This document shows positions 1 to 8,729 of a stretch of DNA of 64,000 nt, in pieces; position 1 is the first letter of the stretch; each line of letters begins with the position of its first letter. A program made the position numbers and the translations under genes. This DNA is from Armatimonadota bacterium (GTDB taxonomy: Bacteria > Armatimonadota > Fimbriimonadia > Fimbriimonadales > Fimbriimonadaceae). Location of the stretch: the NCBI GenBank assembly GCA_027451905.1, contig DAIDHV010000001.1:38667-102666 (forward strand). The letters are read 5' to 3'. The notes below the pieces were generated by a model, which saw nothing but the letters and a program-made list of their open reading frames with translations, did not search any database and was not told the DNA's origin.

Positions 1-1
1 A

Positions 2-82
2 TACGCAAATATCCATGAGGGCAAGGTACCCGATCCAATCATTCCAGGTAAGGCGGAGATTCCATTTCAGGTACACTCATGA
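2..82 (+). CDS. C-terminal end of an unidentified protein (partial)
   Basis: An open frame enters from the left edge and stops at a TGA ending at 82. About 26 residues are visible, ending PFQVHS, with ordinary codon use and prolines and charged residues typical of a real C-terminus. The other two forward frames either stop at once or run on into gyrA in the wrong frame. The piece is too short to assign a family. If real, it lies 48 bp upstream of gyrA on the same strand. Confidence 0.4.
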   Translation, partial: YANIHEGKVPDPIIPGKAEIPFQVHS

Positions 83-130
83 TCGGTCAGCGGGGTTGGG
101 GACTCTGCGACTTTCCACAGGAAAACAATC

Positions 131-2647
131 TTGCCAGACGAACCTATTGAGCCAACCGAAGACATCGTTAAAGTAGAAGTAGAGCTGGGGCGATCTTACG
201 TTAACTATGCCCTGAGCGTCATTATTTCTCGAGCACTACCGGATGTTAGAGATGGATTAAAACCAGTTCAGCGCAGAATTCTTTATTCCATGAGGCTGCT
301 CAACCTCAGCCCCGATTCGGTGACCAAAAAGTGCGCAAAAATTTGCGGCTCCACTTCCGGCGATTTTCACCCCCATGGTGAGGCGGCAATCTACCTAACC
401 TTGGTCAGGATGGCTCAACCCTGGTCTCTGCGCTATCCCCTTGTGGATGGCCAAGGCAATTTCGGAAACATTGATGGCGATGGCCCTGCCGCGATGCGTT
501 ACACGGAAGCCCGTTTGACTCCGGTTGCCATGGAAATGATGGAAGACCTGGACCGAGAAACGGTTGATTGGGTTCCAAATTACTCTCAAGAAGTCAATGA
601 GCCAACCGTTTTGCCCAGCAAGTTCCCGAACCTGCTTTGCAACGGAGGTCAGGGCATTGCGGTGGGAATGGCTACTAACTTGCCTCCCCACAACCTAACC
701 GAAGTTTGCAATGCCTTGCTACTGCGCTTGGATAATCCGGATTGCTCACTTGATGAAGTGATGGAAGTGATGCCAGGGCCTGATTTTCCAACCTACGGCA
801 CCATCATGGGGGCCAAAGGAATCAGAAGCGCCTATGAAACCGGTCGCGGCTCTATCACCCTCCAGGCCCGCACCATGATTGAACCCGGAGAAGCCGGAAA
901 ATCCATCATTGTTGTCACTGAAATTCCCTATCAGGTCAGCAAAGAGACCTTGATCAAGTCCATTTTTAATATTGTGAAAGAGAGGTCGTTTGATGGGCTT
1001 CTGTCCGTGCAAGACTACTCGGATAAAGTGGGAATGAGGATTGAAATTGAGGTCCGCAGAGACGTCAATCCTAACCGCGCACTCAATTATCTGCTCAAGC
1101 GCACTGCCCTTCGCACCACTTTTGGCGCCATCATGCTTACTTTGGTGGACATCGCCCCTCGAACTTGCCCCCTCCTCCTACTTTTAGATCAGCATATCAA
1201 GCACCGCCGTGATGTCATTGAGAGGCGCACACGGTACGAGCTCATGCGGACCCTAGAAGAGGTTCATCTTAACGAGGGTTATCAGATTGCAAGGAGATTT
1301 CTTGACGAAATCATCAAGGTGATCCGAGCAGCAACCGATCCCAATACGGCTAGGGTGGACTTGGTACGTCAGTTCGATTTTTCGCCTCTTCAAGCTAATG
1401 CTATCCTCGCCATGCCTCTGAGGAGGCTCACCCAGCTTGAGCAAACCAAGCTAGAAGCAGATTACAAAGATGCCTTGCTTAGGGTCCAAAATCTCCTGGA
1501 CATCCTTAATGATCATGCCCGCTTAACTGGAGTCCTCAGGGATGAAATTGTTTATCTGCGAGATAAATACGGGGATGAAAGAAGGACAAAAATTCAGGCC
1601 AGAGAAGCAACCGATTTTACCGACGAAGATCTTATCCCCGAAGAAGAGGCCATTATTTCGATCAGCCGAGACGGATATATCAAGCGAGTGAGCATTGATG
1701 CCTATCGCCAACAGAAACGCGGCGGCAAAGGGGTCATGAACATCCAAAAGGCGGATGACGAACCAGCCCACCTTTTCCAAGTCAGCACTCACCACTTCAT
1801 CTTGTTCTTTACCGATCGTGGACGAGTCTACAAGCTTAAGGGCTACGAAATTCCTGAGAGCGGGCGATATGCCAAGGGAATGCCGGTTATCAACTACATC
1901 AACATCCTTGGTGGAGAACGGGTGACAGCAACGGTTAGCGTCAAAGACATCACCGGCGAGGGCTTCTTAACCATGATTACCGAGCGTGGTGAAGTCAAGC
2001 GGACTCCTCTCAAAGCCTTTGCCAACATCAGAAACAACGGCCTCATTGCCTTCGATATCGAGGAAGGCGATGAACTTGGCTGGGCTCTCAAAACACGGGG
2101 CGCAGATGACGTCATTTTAATTACCAAAAATGGCCAATCGATTCGGTTTTCAGAAAAGCAAGCCACCTCAAGATCAAGGGCGGCCGGTGGAGTGAGAGCC
2201 ATGACCTTAAAGGATGGCGACATCATTGTGTCTGCCGACGTGATCCAGACCGATGCAACTTTATTGGTTGTCAGCGAAAATGGCTACGGCAAGAGAACCG
2301 ATTTAAGCGAGTACCGAGTTCAGGGGCGAGGCGGATCAGGCATTTTAACCATGCAGTGCACCGATAAGACCGGTCAAATTGTGGGCGCCGAAGTCGTTCA
2401 AGACGACGATCGCCTTTTGGTGATGACGGTTAACGGTAAGGGAATCCGAGTCAAGGTAAAAGAGATCAGGCTGACCAAACGAGTGGCACAGGGCGTCAAG
2501 CTCATCAGTTTGGGGCAGGGAGACATGGTGCGATCCATTGCGAGAATCGTCCAAGAGGAAGACGACGGCTCAATTGAGGCTGCTCTTGACGATGATGGAG
2601 ACGATATCGATGATACGGACGCAGGCATCGAACCTTCTGACGGCTAA
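131..2647 (+). CDS. gyrA: DNA gyrase subunit A
   Basis: Gyrase subunit A cuts and religates DNA and, with GyrB, introduces negative supercoils using ATP. The 838-residue protein has the normal order: winged-helix breakage domain with the catalytic Tyr124 in AAMRYTEAR, tower and coiled-coil region, then a C-terminal beta-pinwheel. A GyrA box, QKRGGKG at residues 528-534, marks it as gyrase rather than topoisomerase IV. The tail is very acidic. The start is a TTG chosen because it gives the standard N-terminus (ELGRSYVNYALSVI near residue 20); an AGGAAAAC stretch precedes it. In the quinolone region the motif reads HPHGEAAIYL, so Ala85 and Leu89 occupy the positions of E. coli Ser83 and Asp87. 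gyrB is not in the window. Confidence 0.97.
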   Translation: MPDEPIEPTEDIVKVEVELGRSYVNYALSVIISRALPDVRDGLKPVQRRILYSMRLLNLSPDSVTKKCAKICGSTSGDFHPHGEAAIYLTLVRMAQPWSLRYPLVDGQGNFGNIDGDGPAAMRYTEARLTPVAMEMMEDLDRETVDWVPNYSQEVNEPTVLPSKFPNLLCNGGQGIAVGMATNLPPHNLTEVCNALLLRLDNPDCSLDEVMEVMPGPDFPTYGTIMGAKGIRSAYETGRGSITLQARTMIEPGEAGKSIIVVTEIPYQVSKETLIKSIFNIVKERSFDGLLSVQDYSDKVGMRIEIEVRRDVNPNRALNYLLKRTALRTTFGAIMLTLVDIAPRTCPLLLLLDQHIKHRRDVIERRTRYELMRTLEEVHLNEGYQIARRFLDEIIKVIRAATDPNTARVDLVRQFDFSPLQANAILAMPLRRLTQLEQTKLEADYKDALLRVQNLLDILNDHARLTGVLRDEIVYLRDKYGDERRTKIQAREATDFTDEDLIPEEEAIISISRDGYIKRVSIDAYRQQKRGGKGVMNIQKADDEPAHLFQVSTHHFILFFTDRGRVYKLKGYEIPESGRYAKGMPVINYINILGGERVTATVSVKDITGEGFLTMITERGEVKRTPLKAFANIRNNGLIAFDIEEGDELGWALKTRGADDVILITKNGQSIRFSEKQATSRSRAAGGVRAMTLKDGDIIVSADVIQTDATLLVVSENGYGKRTDLSEYRVQGRGGSGILTMQCTDKTGQIVGAEVVQDDDRLLVMTVNGKGIRVKVKEIRLTKRVAQGVKLISLGQGDMVRSIARIVQEEDDGSIEAALDDDGDDIDDTDAGIEPSDG

Positions 2648-2750
2648 CATCCGATTTGTATTGACCAAAGAAGAGTTCTGTAGGCTCTTGCTGTTGACTT
2701 GGATTCAGGATAAATTTGCGGTCTGGGTTTGGCTTCCGGAGGTTTGGCAG

Positions 2751-2779
2751 TTGACGATCTGTCATCAAGGTTATATCTT
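2751..2779 (+). promoter_or_regulatory. possible sigma-70 promoter for the small membrane protein
   Basis: TTGACG at 2751-2756 and TATCTT at 2774-2779 are 17 bp apart, about 50 bp upstream of the start at 2833. The -35 is five of six to consensus; the -10 is weak, and an overlapping TTATAT gives a shorter spacer. This is a visual match only. Confidence 0.35.
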
Positions 2780-2832
2780 GCGTGCCCTAGGGAGCCCCGG
2801 CTCAGCGCACCAGCTTCGGTGAGAAAACAGCT

Positions 2833-3042
2833 ATGGGACTAGGAAACGCACCGGCACCTTCCATGACATCGGGCCAGTTGTGGGCCTTGCTCGCCCTCAT
2901 TGCCACGGTAGTGGTTTCGGCAACATTAGCTGGTTTTGTCTTCTTTCTGAAGTGGAGCGCCCGGGACGCTTCGGAACGAACTGAAGAAAAAGAAGCCATG
3001 TCAGAAGATTCCAACCAAGATCCTTCTGGCACCAAGTTGTAA
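2833..3042 (+). CDS. small single-pass membrane protein
   Basis: A 69-residue protein. One hydrophobic segment spans roughly residues 14-37 (ALLALIATVVVSATLAGFVF), followed by a charged cytoplasmic-type tail with a Glu/Lys-rich stretch. A GGTGAG at 2818-2823 sits 9 nt before the ATG and supports the start. It lies between gyrA and the DUF4838 gene, with its own possible promoter. I do not recognise a family; the size and layout resemble small membrane regulators or assembly factors, but that is only an impression. Confidence 0.6.
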   Translation: MGLGNAPAPSMTSGQLWALLALIATVVVSATLAGFVFFLKWSARDASERTEEKEAMSEDSNQDPSGTKL

Positions 3043-3144
3043 GCGGATTTTGCCGCCTCCATTTGATGAGAATTCCGCCAACTGGGCAACGGTTTTGCAT
3101 CCCCTCCTTTGGAATTGTCAACTCTAAGACAATCCAAACTCTTG

Positions 3145-3159
3145 TATGATAGGGACATG
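3145..3159 (+). promoter_or_regulatory. leaderless-type -10 element (TATGAT) for the DUF4838 gene
   Basis: TATGAT at 3145-3150 is followed by 6 nt and then ATG at 3157, so transcription would begin at or next to the start codon. This favours 3157 over the upstream in-frame TTG at 3109. No matching -35 lies 16-18 bp upstream. Confidence 0.55.
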
Positions 3160-4833
3160 GTCTTCATTGCACTGACGCTTTCAGTCCATCGCCCATTCCT
3201 CATCGCTAAAAACGGATCGCCAAAGTGTGTCATCTATGTCCCGGCTGGCAGCTGTCCCGGCACCCAATATGGTGCCACCGAGCTGCAAAAAACGTTGCAG
3301 ACAGTTTCCGAGGGAGCGGTTATTCCGATCGTCCATTCTCGGCCCAGAGGACCCCAAATTGATCTACTTGACTCTAGAAACATGGGCCCGGAAGAGTATT
3401 CGATCCAAGCCTTTTCCAACCATGTTTTGATCGAAGGTGGATGCCCGCGAGGAGTGCTTTATGGCTGTATTGGCTTGCTTCAAGATCACCTTGGCTGTCA
3501 GTGGTATACGTCAACCGTTTCTTCAATTCCCAAGCGCAATGTGGTTACACTTCCCAGGTTATTTGACCACGAGAAGCCAGCTTTTGAGTACCGAGAGCCG
3601 TTTTTTACCGAAGCTTGGAACCGCGAATGGGCAATCCACAATCGGTGCAACGGATTCTCGATGGACTTGCCAGACTCGGTGGGTGGAAGAATTCGATATG
3701 GAGGGCCGTTTGTTCACTCTTCTAGCGATCTCGTGCCGCCTGATCAGTACTTTCAATCCCATCCTGAATACTATGCCCTTGTGAACGGCAAGCGGACTCC
3801 CGACCAACTTGAGTTGACCAACCCGATGGTGGCACAGATTGCCATAAAGACCGTAGAAAAATGGATTCGGACCAACCCAAAAGCCACCATATTTTCAGTT
3901 TCTCAAAATGATAATTGGAACCAAAGTCAATCGGCTGCATCCCAAAAGATCAATAAAGAAGAAGGCTCTCCAAGCGGGCTCTTTTTGAGATTTGTCAATA
4001 AAGTTGCGGTGGCGGTGGCCAAGAAGTATCCTCACGTCCTTATTGATACGCTTGCCTACCAATGGACAGAGAAACCACCTAAGATAACGAGACCGTTACC
4101 CAATGTGCGAATTCGATTGGCACCCATAGGAGCCGACTATGCGCATCCCCTCTACGGCTCACGTCAAAATAAAGAGCCCTATGACAATTTGGTGGCATGG
4201 GGCAATATCACTCACCAACTCTATATTTGGAGCTACTGCACCAACTTCCACCACTATTTGCAGCCCCTGCCAGATCTTGATGAAATTGCTGGCGACATCC
4301 CCTTGTTCAAAAAACACGGAGTTGTGGGGGTCTTCTACGAAGGCGACTATGCCCCCGGTGGCGGCGGAGACATGGCGGAACTGAAAAGCTATTTGATTGC
4401 TCATTTGCTTTGGAATACAAAGGACAATCCATGGAGCCTAGTGAAAGACTTCTGCGATCACGTGTATGGCCCCGCAGCCCCAGATATTCTCCAATGGCTT
4501 AATCTGCTTCAGTCACCGGCTCGAACTGCTGGGGTTCCTGCCTCCATATACGATACTTCCCATGCCCCTTACCTCACACCAGAAATGCTTTCCGAGGGGG
4601 ACCGAATCTTTACCAAGGCCATAGAAGATGCGGCTAACGATCCAGATGCCTTGAATCAGGTGGAAAAGGCCCAGCTTGGCCTGCAATATGTTGAACTGCA
4701 GCAATCCAAACCAGGTTCGCCGCAATATAAGCTGCTTGCCAATGTCGTGGCGGAAAAGATCAAAAAATATGGGATCACTCAGGTCTCAGAAGGAGGCAGT
4801 GCCGACGACTATCTCAAATCAATCGGCGAGTAG
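3157..4833 (+). CDS. DUF4838 family protein, probable glycoside-hydrolase-like
   Basis: A 558-residue protein. The first ~110 residues resemble the N-terminal domain of alpha-glucuronidases and related hydrolases (ATELQKTLQTVSEGA, then VLIEGGCPRGVLYGCIGLL), followed by the DUF4838 barrel-like region (EWAIHNRCNG; FSVSQNDNW; FYEGDYAPGGGGDMAELKSY). The family is common in polysaccharide-degrading bacteria and is thought to act on carbohydrates; the substrate is not known from sequence. The start at 3157 is chosen from the TATGAT element 6 nt upstream. The N-terminus is hydrophobic but lacks the basic n-region of a clear signal peptide, so export is uncertain. It is monocistronic and convergent with the GNAT gene. 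Confidence 0.85.
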   Translation: MVFIALTLSVHRPFLIAKNGSPKCVIYVPAGSCPGTQYGATELQKTLQTVSEGAVIPIVHSRPRGPQIDLLDSRNMGPEEYSIQAFSNHVLIEGGCPRGVLYGCIGLLQDHLGCQWYTSTVSSIPKRNVVTLPRLFDHEKPAFEYREPFFTEAWNREWAIHNRCNGFSMDLPDSVGGRIRYGGPFVHSSSDLVPPDQYFQSHPEYYALVNGKRTPDQLELTNPMVAQIAIKTVEKWIRTNPKATIFSVSQNDNWNQSQSAASQKINKEEGSPSGLFLRFVNKVAVAVAKKYPHVLIDTLAYQWTEKPPKITRPLPNVRIRLAPIGADYAHPLYGSRQNKEPYDNLVAWGNITHQLYIWSYCTNFHHYLQPLPDLDEIAGDIPLFKKHGVVGVFYEGDYAPGGGGDMAELKSYLIAHLLWNTKDNPWSLVKDFCDHVYGPAAPDILQWLNLLQSPARTAGVPASIYDTSHAPYLTPEMLSEGDRIFTKAIEDAANDPDALNQVEKAQLGLQYVELQQSKPGSPQYKLLANVVAEKIKKYGITQVSEGGSADDYLKSIGE

Positions 4834-4860
4834 TCTTAGAGCATGGGCCATATGTTAAAA

Positions 4861-4896
4861 CGGCGCGGAAGTCGAGACAACTCTATTTCTGCGCCG
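4861..4896. terminator. possible bidirectional stem-loop between convergent genes
   Basis: CGGCGC at 4861-4866 pairs with GCGCCG at 4891-4896, with a partial inner GAA/TTC. It sits in the 69-bp gap between the stop of the DUF4838 gene and the stop of the GNAT gene. The loop is long and there is no T-run, so this is weak. Confidence 0.3.
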
Positions 4897-4902
4897 AGGA
4901 AA

Positions 4903-5856
4903 CTACAGTTTTTCTAGGCTTAGGCTCATCGAAGCATAGGTGCGGGTAGGAACAAAACCAAATTTGGCATAGAAATCTACCAATGTTGTCCAGTCAATAA
5001 TGCACTCTTTAACCCCTCTTTGCTTCAGTTCATTAAGAGCTGTGCCTAATAGGGCACCACCGAGTCCTCGTCCCCTCAGAGAGCTTGCGATGCCAATTGG
5101 CCCTAAACTTCCCCAATGGCTGCCTAAAGATTGGTTCCAAACTCCGCCTCCGATGGGTACCCGCGTGTGTTCATCTTGCAAAAGGGCAAATCCTTGGACC
5201 TTGCCGTCAACCAACAGTCCAAAAACGCACTGAGAGATGCCTTCATTAGAGATGCACTGAAGCACGTCGTATCGCCACCTTGAAGGAAAGTTTTCATCAA
5301 AAAAAACCAACATAGATTCTCGATCCGCTTCTTTGAGGGGCCGAAACTCACCGATGATGCCGTCTGGAACCGTATAGTGGAAGTCTGTTAGGTCGCGTTG
5401 AAGATCATGACACTCGCTGCCTTTCTCAAAGCCCTCCACCATCAAGAACAAGTCAAGGTTTTTTGCCTCCTGCGGGCAGCCCGGAAAGATATGGAAGTTG
5501 TCTTGCCCAAACACCAACTTTGATGCACCACGGTTTCGGAGGATGGTCTTGACCTGGGCCATAGCATCCACTCCCGCGTTGGCTTCAGAAAATGCAAGTG
5601 CCGTGATGTGGGCACAATCTATATCGGGTCCTTTGTAAAGCCGACCTGCAGATTTTTTCACCGCGACGAACGCAACCGGTTCATTGCTATCGTCAGTAAT
5701 AGCAATTGAACTACCCCAATCAAAAAGCGGACTGCCAACCGTATGTTTTTCGAAGATAGACTGAGATATAGCAAATTGTTCCGGCATAAACCGGTTGAGC
5801 ATTGCGGTTAAAGCGGCGTGATCGCACGCTCTAAAGTCCCTTTTCTGAAAACCCAT
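4903..5856 (-). CDS. tandem GNAT-family N-acetyltransferase
   Basis: A 317-residue protein made of two GNAT-like halves. The C-terminal half carries the acetyl-CoA pyrophosphate loop (SLRGRGLGGALLGTAL) followed by FYAKFGFVPTRTY, the usual last strands of the fold. The N-terminal half has the same overall pattern but a degenerate cofactor loop. It probably transfers an acetyl group to a small-molecule amine or peptide N-terminus; the acceptor cannot be told. It is last in a reverse-strand operon: the upstream 132-aa gene ends 6 bp before its start. Confidence 0.82.
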   Translation of the reverse strand: MGFQKRDFRACDHAALTAMLNRFMPEQFAISQSIFEKHTVGSPLFDWGSSIAITDDSNEPVAFVAVKKSAGRLYKGPDIDCAHITALAFSEANAGVDAMAQVKTILRNRGASKLVFGQDNFHIFPGCPQEAKNLDLFLMVEGFEKGSECHDLQRDLTDFHYTVPDGIIGEFRPLKEADRESMLVFFDENFPSRWRYDVLQCISNEGISQCVFGLLVDGKVQGFALLQDEHTRVPIGGGVWNQSLGSHWGSLGPIGIASSLRGRGLGGALLGTALNELKQRGVKECIIDWTTLVDFYAKFGFVPTRTYASMSLSLEKL

Positions 5857-5862
5857 TCTCCG

Positions 5863-6261
5863 TTAATTGAAGATCTCTCGCCCAATCTCTAAGAGAGTGT
5901 GGCGGAGTGAAACAATCGCATTATAAAACTTAGCCTCGCTGGACCGAGTTGCGATTTGATCAGCTTTCAATGATAGCATGATTCTTAGGTTCTGTTCAAA
6001 TACATTTACCTTATCGATCTGATACGGCCCCACCGCCAAGGACCTCAGCCAACTGCAGATGGGTTCAAAATGACGCTCTAGAGCCGACATTTTCGGCGGT
6101 TCTGAGGAACTTGATCCTGAAACCTGAATCACAGATTCCACATAATCCTCAAAGTCGGAAACAAAATCGAGAAAGACATCTAGGGCCCGAAAATCCACAA
6201 CGATCTCACTCTCATGAGCCAATGGGTGGGAACAAACGGCGTTTTGAGGAGTTTTCTTCAC
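5863..6261 (-). CDS. hypothetical protein, DUF1844 operon partner
   Basis: A 132-residue soluble protein, largely helical in appearance and without transmembrane segments or recognisable motifs. It has a Ser-rich stretch (GSSSSEP) near the middle and a helical C-terminal half. Its ATG overlaps the stop of the DUF1844 gene by 4 nt (ATGA), so translation is probably coupled, and it is 6 bp from the acetyltransferase gene. No function can be assigned. Confidence 0.72.
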   Translation of the reverse strand: MKKTPQNAVCSHPLAHESEIVVDFRALDVFLDFVSDFEDYVESVIQVSGSSSSEPPKMSALERHFEPICSWLRSLAVGPYQIDKVNVFEQNLRIMLSLKADQIATRSSEAKFYNAIVSLRHTLLEIGREIFN

Positions 6262-6566
6262 TCCGCTGGCCCCAGCTCAGCTTGTTCTTTGGATTTGGCA
6301 ACGTAGTTTAATTTCAAATTCCTAATGACGGTTTGGAGTTGAGACTTATCCTCTGAACTCACCACCGATTCCACTAAGGTGCTCAAGGCGGAGGCGGCAT
6401 CAATTGCGGCTTTTGCCTGCACAAGGTCAATAGATAAGCTTTGGCTAACGGGATCGGGTTGGAAGCCCAATTTCACCCAAGCGATTCCAGTTATTTGTTC
6501 AAAGCAAATTGCCAGCAATTCGTAAACGTCTATGTTTTTTGGTGCCTCAGTTCCAGAATCAGCCAT
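6258..6566 (-). CDS. DUF1844 domain protein
   Basis: A 102-residue protein matching the DUF1844 pattern: NIDVYELLAICFEQITGIAW, then KLGFQPDP, a helix with DLVQAKAAIDAASAL, and LQTVIRNLKLNYV at the end. The family is widespread and uncharacterised, often near housekeeping genes. I place the start at the internal Met (complement of 6564-6566), where the conserved region follows; a frame open to 6626 would add 20 poorly conserved residues. It is first gene of the three-gene reverse operon and divergent from trxB. Confidence 0.8.
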   Translation of the reverse strand: MADSGTEAPKNIDVYELLAICFEQITGIAWVKLGFQPDPVSQSLSIDLVQAKAAIDAASALSTLVESVVSSEDKSQLQTVIRNLKLNYVAKSKEQAELGPAE

Positions 6567-6673
6567 GAATACTGCTAAAGACGTGTTATTAGGACAGTTG
6601 GATGCAGGGGATTTGGGGATCGGCAATGAACCTGCATGCTGAGGCTGAACGGTAGACTTTCGTCATAACTTCT

Positions 6674-7618
6674 ATGAACCAAGAAACTGAAAATGTGATC
6701 ATCATTGGATCGGGACCTGCCGGGTATACAGCTGCCATTTACGCAGCCCGAGCCGACTTGAATCCTCTTTTGATCGCGGGTCTCGAGCCGGGAGGACAGC
6801 TCATGATTACCACCGATGTTGAGAACTATCCGGGCTTTCCTGATGGCATTCTTGGCCCCGAATTGATGGATCACTTTACAAAACAAGCGCTTCGATTTGG
6901 AACCAGATTAGAAACGGGCATGGTGGAAAGCGTTGATTTTTCCCGCCATCCTTACAAAGTCACCACCGCTTCCAAAACTTTCTTCGCTAAGACGGTTATC
7001 GTCAGCACAGGAGCCAGCGCAAAGTGGATAGGTCTGCCAGGAGAACAACATTTTGGAGGGTATGGTGTGAGCGCATGCGCTACCTGCGACGGGTTCTTTT
7101 ACCGAGGCAAGCCAGTTGCAGTTGTTGGTGGTGGAGATACGGCAATGGAAGAGGCCAGTTACCTCACCCGCCATTGCAGCAAGGTCTATTTAATCCACCG
7201 TCGAGACGAGTTTCGCGCCAGTAAAATCATGCAAGAAAGGGTCTTGAGCAATCCAAAAGTAGAAGTTCTCTACAACCAAGTTGTCAAGGATATCCAGGGC
7301 GTTGAAGATCCTGTGCGAAAAATGACAGGGCTCACCTTAGAAAGCACCAAAGATGGTTCAACTTCAGAATTAGAGGTTGACGGCCTTTTTGTCGCCATCG
7401 GCCACAAGCCCAATTCTGATCTGTTTAAAGGCATTTTGGACATGGACGATGTTGGATATCTGATGACAAAACCAGGTTCAACCAAAACAAACATTCCGGG
7501 GGTGTTTGCCTGCGGTGACGTTGCCGATAGCGTTTATCGGCAAGCCGTATCCGCTGCGGGAACTGGCTGCATGGCCGCAATTGATGCAGAAAGATACCTC
7601 GCCGAGGAAGATCATTAA
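6674..7618 (+). CDS. trxB: thioredoxin-disulfide reductase
   Basis: A 314-residue flavoprotein that passes electrons from NADPH through FAD to thioredoxin. Visible are the FAD-binding GSGPAGYTAAIYAAR at the N-terminus, the redox pair Cys135-Ala-Thr-Cys138 in SACATCDGFFY, the NADPH-binding VVGGGDTAMEEA with HRRDEF downstream, and the C-terminal FAD motif GVFACGDVAD. Length and spacing are standard. The stop overlaps the ATG of the next gene (TAATG), so the two are co-translated. Cytoplasmic. Confidence 0.96.
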   Translation: MNQETENVIIIGSGPAGYTAAIYAARADLNPLLIAGLEPGGQLMITTDVENYPGFPDGILGPELMDHFTKQALRFGTRLETGMVESVDFSRHPYKVTTASKTFFAKTVIVSTGASAKWIGLPGEQHFGGYGVSACATCDGFFYRGKPVAVVGGGDTAMEEASYLTRHCSKVYLIHRRDEFRASKIMQERVLSNPKVEVLYNQVVKDIQGVEDPVRKMTGLTLESTKDGSTSELEVDGLFVAIGHKPNSDLFKGILDMDDVGYLMTKPGSTKTNIPGVFACGDVADSVYRQAVSAAGTGCMAAIDAERYLAEEDH

Positions 7619-8718
7619 TGATTGCCGCCTTGGCTCTGTCCTTGATATTGCAAAGTCCAAAACTTCCCGTTATCGAAAAAGAGTTGCCTTCCCTGTTTTG
7701 GAAGAATAGTCGAACCCTTTTTATAAGCTATGCGGGTGCAATTCAATCACCCAAGTTAAGCCCCTTGAAATATGGAACCCCCTCCAAACAGCACGAATTT
7801 AAGTTTTTGACGGCTGGATTTGCAATACCCAAGGCAGGTGCAACTCAATTTGATCTGCGCTTTCGGGTTTACAGCCAAAGCTTGAGCGACAACTTACATT
7901 ACGGGATTCCCGTTGCCACCGAACTCTTAAGACTGTGGGAAATGGATGCCCATTGGCTCAAAATTGACCATAGCCAGCTTTACCATGATCAAATTGTTGA
8001 TGTCTACCTTGCCAATGGAGGCACACCTGGCGGACAGCAAATGTTTGGCATTGATCATGAAAATGGGGTTGAGTTCAAATCCAACATGATCTATATTTAT
8101 GATCTGTCGAGTTTCAATGATCCCCTTGAGGAGTGCCGCGAAGTTGCTCACGAGTACGGCCATGCCGTCCTTCCTGCCGTCGGTGGATACTCAAAGCCGG
8201 AATATTGGGCCAACGGGTACTTGGGCGAAAAACTCTACCTGCGCTGGCTAGATGAAGAGCTTAGAGCCGGCAAAGTCACGAAGGATGACACAATGGGGGC
8301 AACAAGACAAGATTTAGACTCATGGGTCAACGTCAACATCAACTCGATCGAAAAGTCTGCTGCAGAAAAAGGACCCCATAATCTGGCACTTAAGGGTACA
8401 AATGCTCATGCTATGGCTGCCTTTCATGGACTGGTTTGCTACTGTGATTCCATCATGCCCCACAAAATGTTTGGAAGATCCCTTCTGCTGATTGGAGGAG
8501 AAAAGGCAGTGGACTACCTTTCTGGAGCCGTCCTTGCCTCCGAAGAATCTTCTTGGAAGCCAAATTTCCCACCCTTTCTTGCTGGCAGGTTGGTTTGGGT
8601 TCCGGTTGGTACAAAAGGCACCGTGATTGGCACTAAGGTCATTGCAAAAAGCCAAGGGTGGGATAAAGTTATCGCAAAGTTTGGGATGGAAATCCATCAG
8701 CCCCCCGTCAGCAACTGA
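7618..8718 (+). CDS. putative zinc metallopeptidase (HExxH)
   Basis: A 366-residue protein beginning with a short hydrophobic segment (IAALALSLIL) that could be a signal peptide or anchor. It holds a zincin motif, HEYGH at residues 178-182 (AHEYGHAVLP). Glu204 (GYLGEKL), about 22 residues later, is a plausible third zinc ligand, as in gluzincins. No named peptidase family is obvious. Its start codon overlaps the trxB stop, and the next membrane-protein gene starts 11 bp after its end, so the three appear to be one operon. The zinc site is visible; peptidase activity is inferred. Confidence 0.7.
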   Translation: MIAALALSLILQSPKLPVIEKELPSLFWKNSRTLFISYAGAIQSPKLSPLKYGTPSKQHEFKFLTAGFAIPKAGATQFDLRFRVYSQSLSDNLHYGIPVATELLRLWEMDAHWLKIDHSQLYHDQIVDVYLANGGTPGGQQMFGIDHENGVEFKSNMIYIYDLSSFNDPLEECREVAHEYGHAVLPAVGGYSKPEYWANGYLGEKLYLRWLDEELRAGKVTKDDTMGATRQDLDSWVNVNINSIEKSAAEKGPHNLALKGTNAHAMAAFHGLVCYCDSIMPHKMFGRSLLLIGGEKAVDYLSGAVLASEESSWKPNFPPFLAGRLVWVPVGTKGTVIGTKVIAKSQGWDKVIAKFGMEIHQPPVSN

Positions 8719-8729
8719 TCAATATCCTC

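Noticed and set aside
395-2628. Several long reverse frames opposite gyrA
   Set aside because: Antisense shadows of a strongly coded gene; no family features.
2538-2822. 94-residue frame overlapping the end of gyrA
   Set aside because: More than a third lies within gyrA in another frame and the remainder reads like non-coding DNA.
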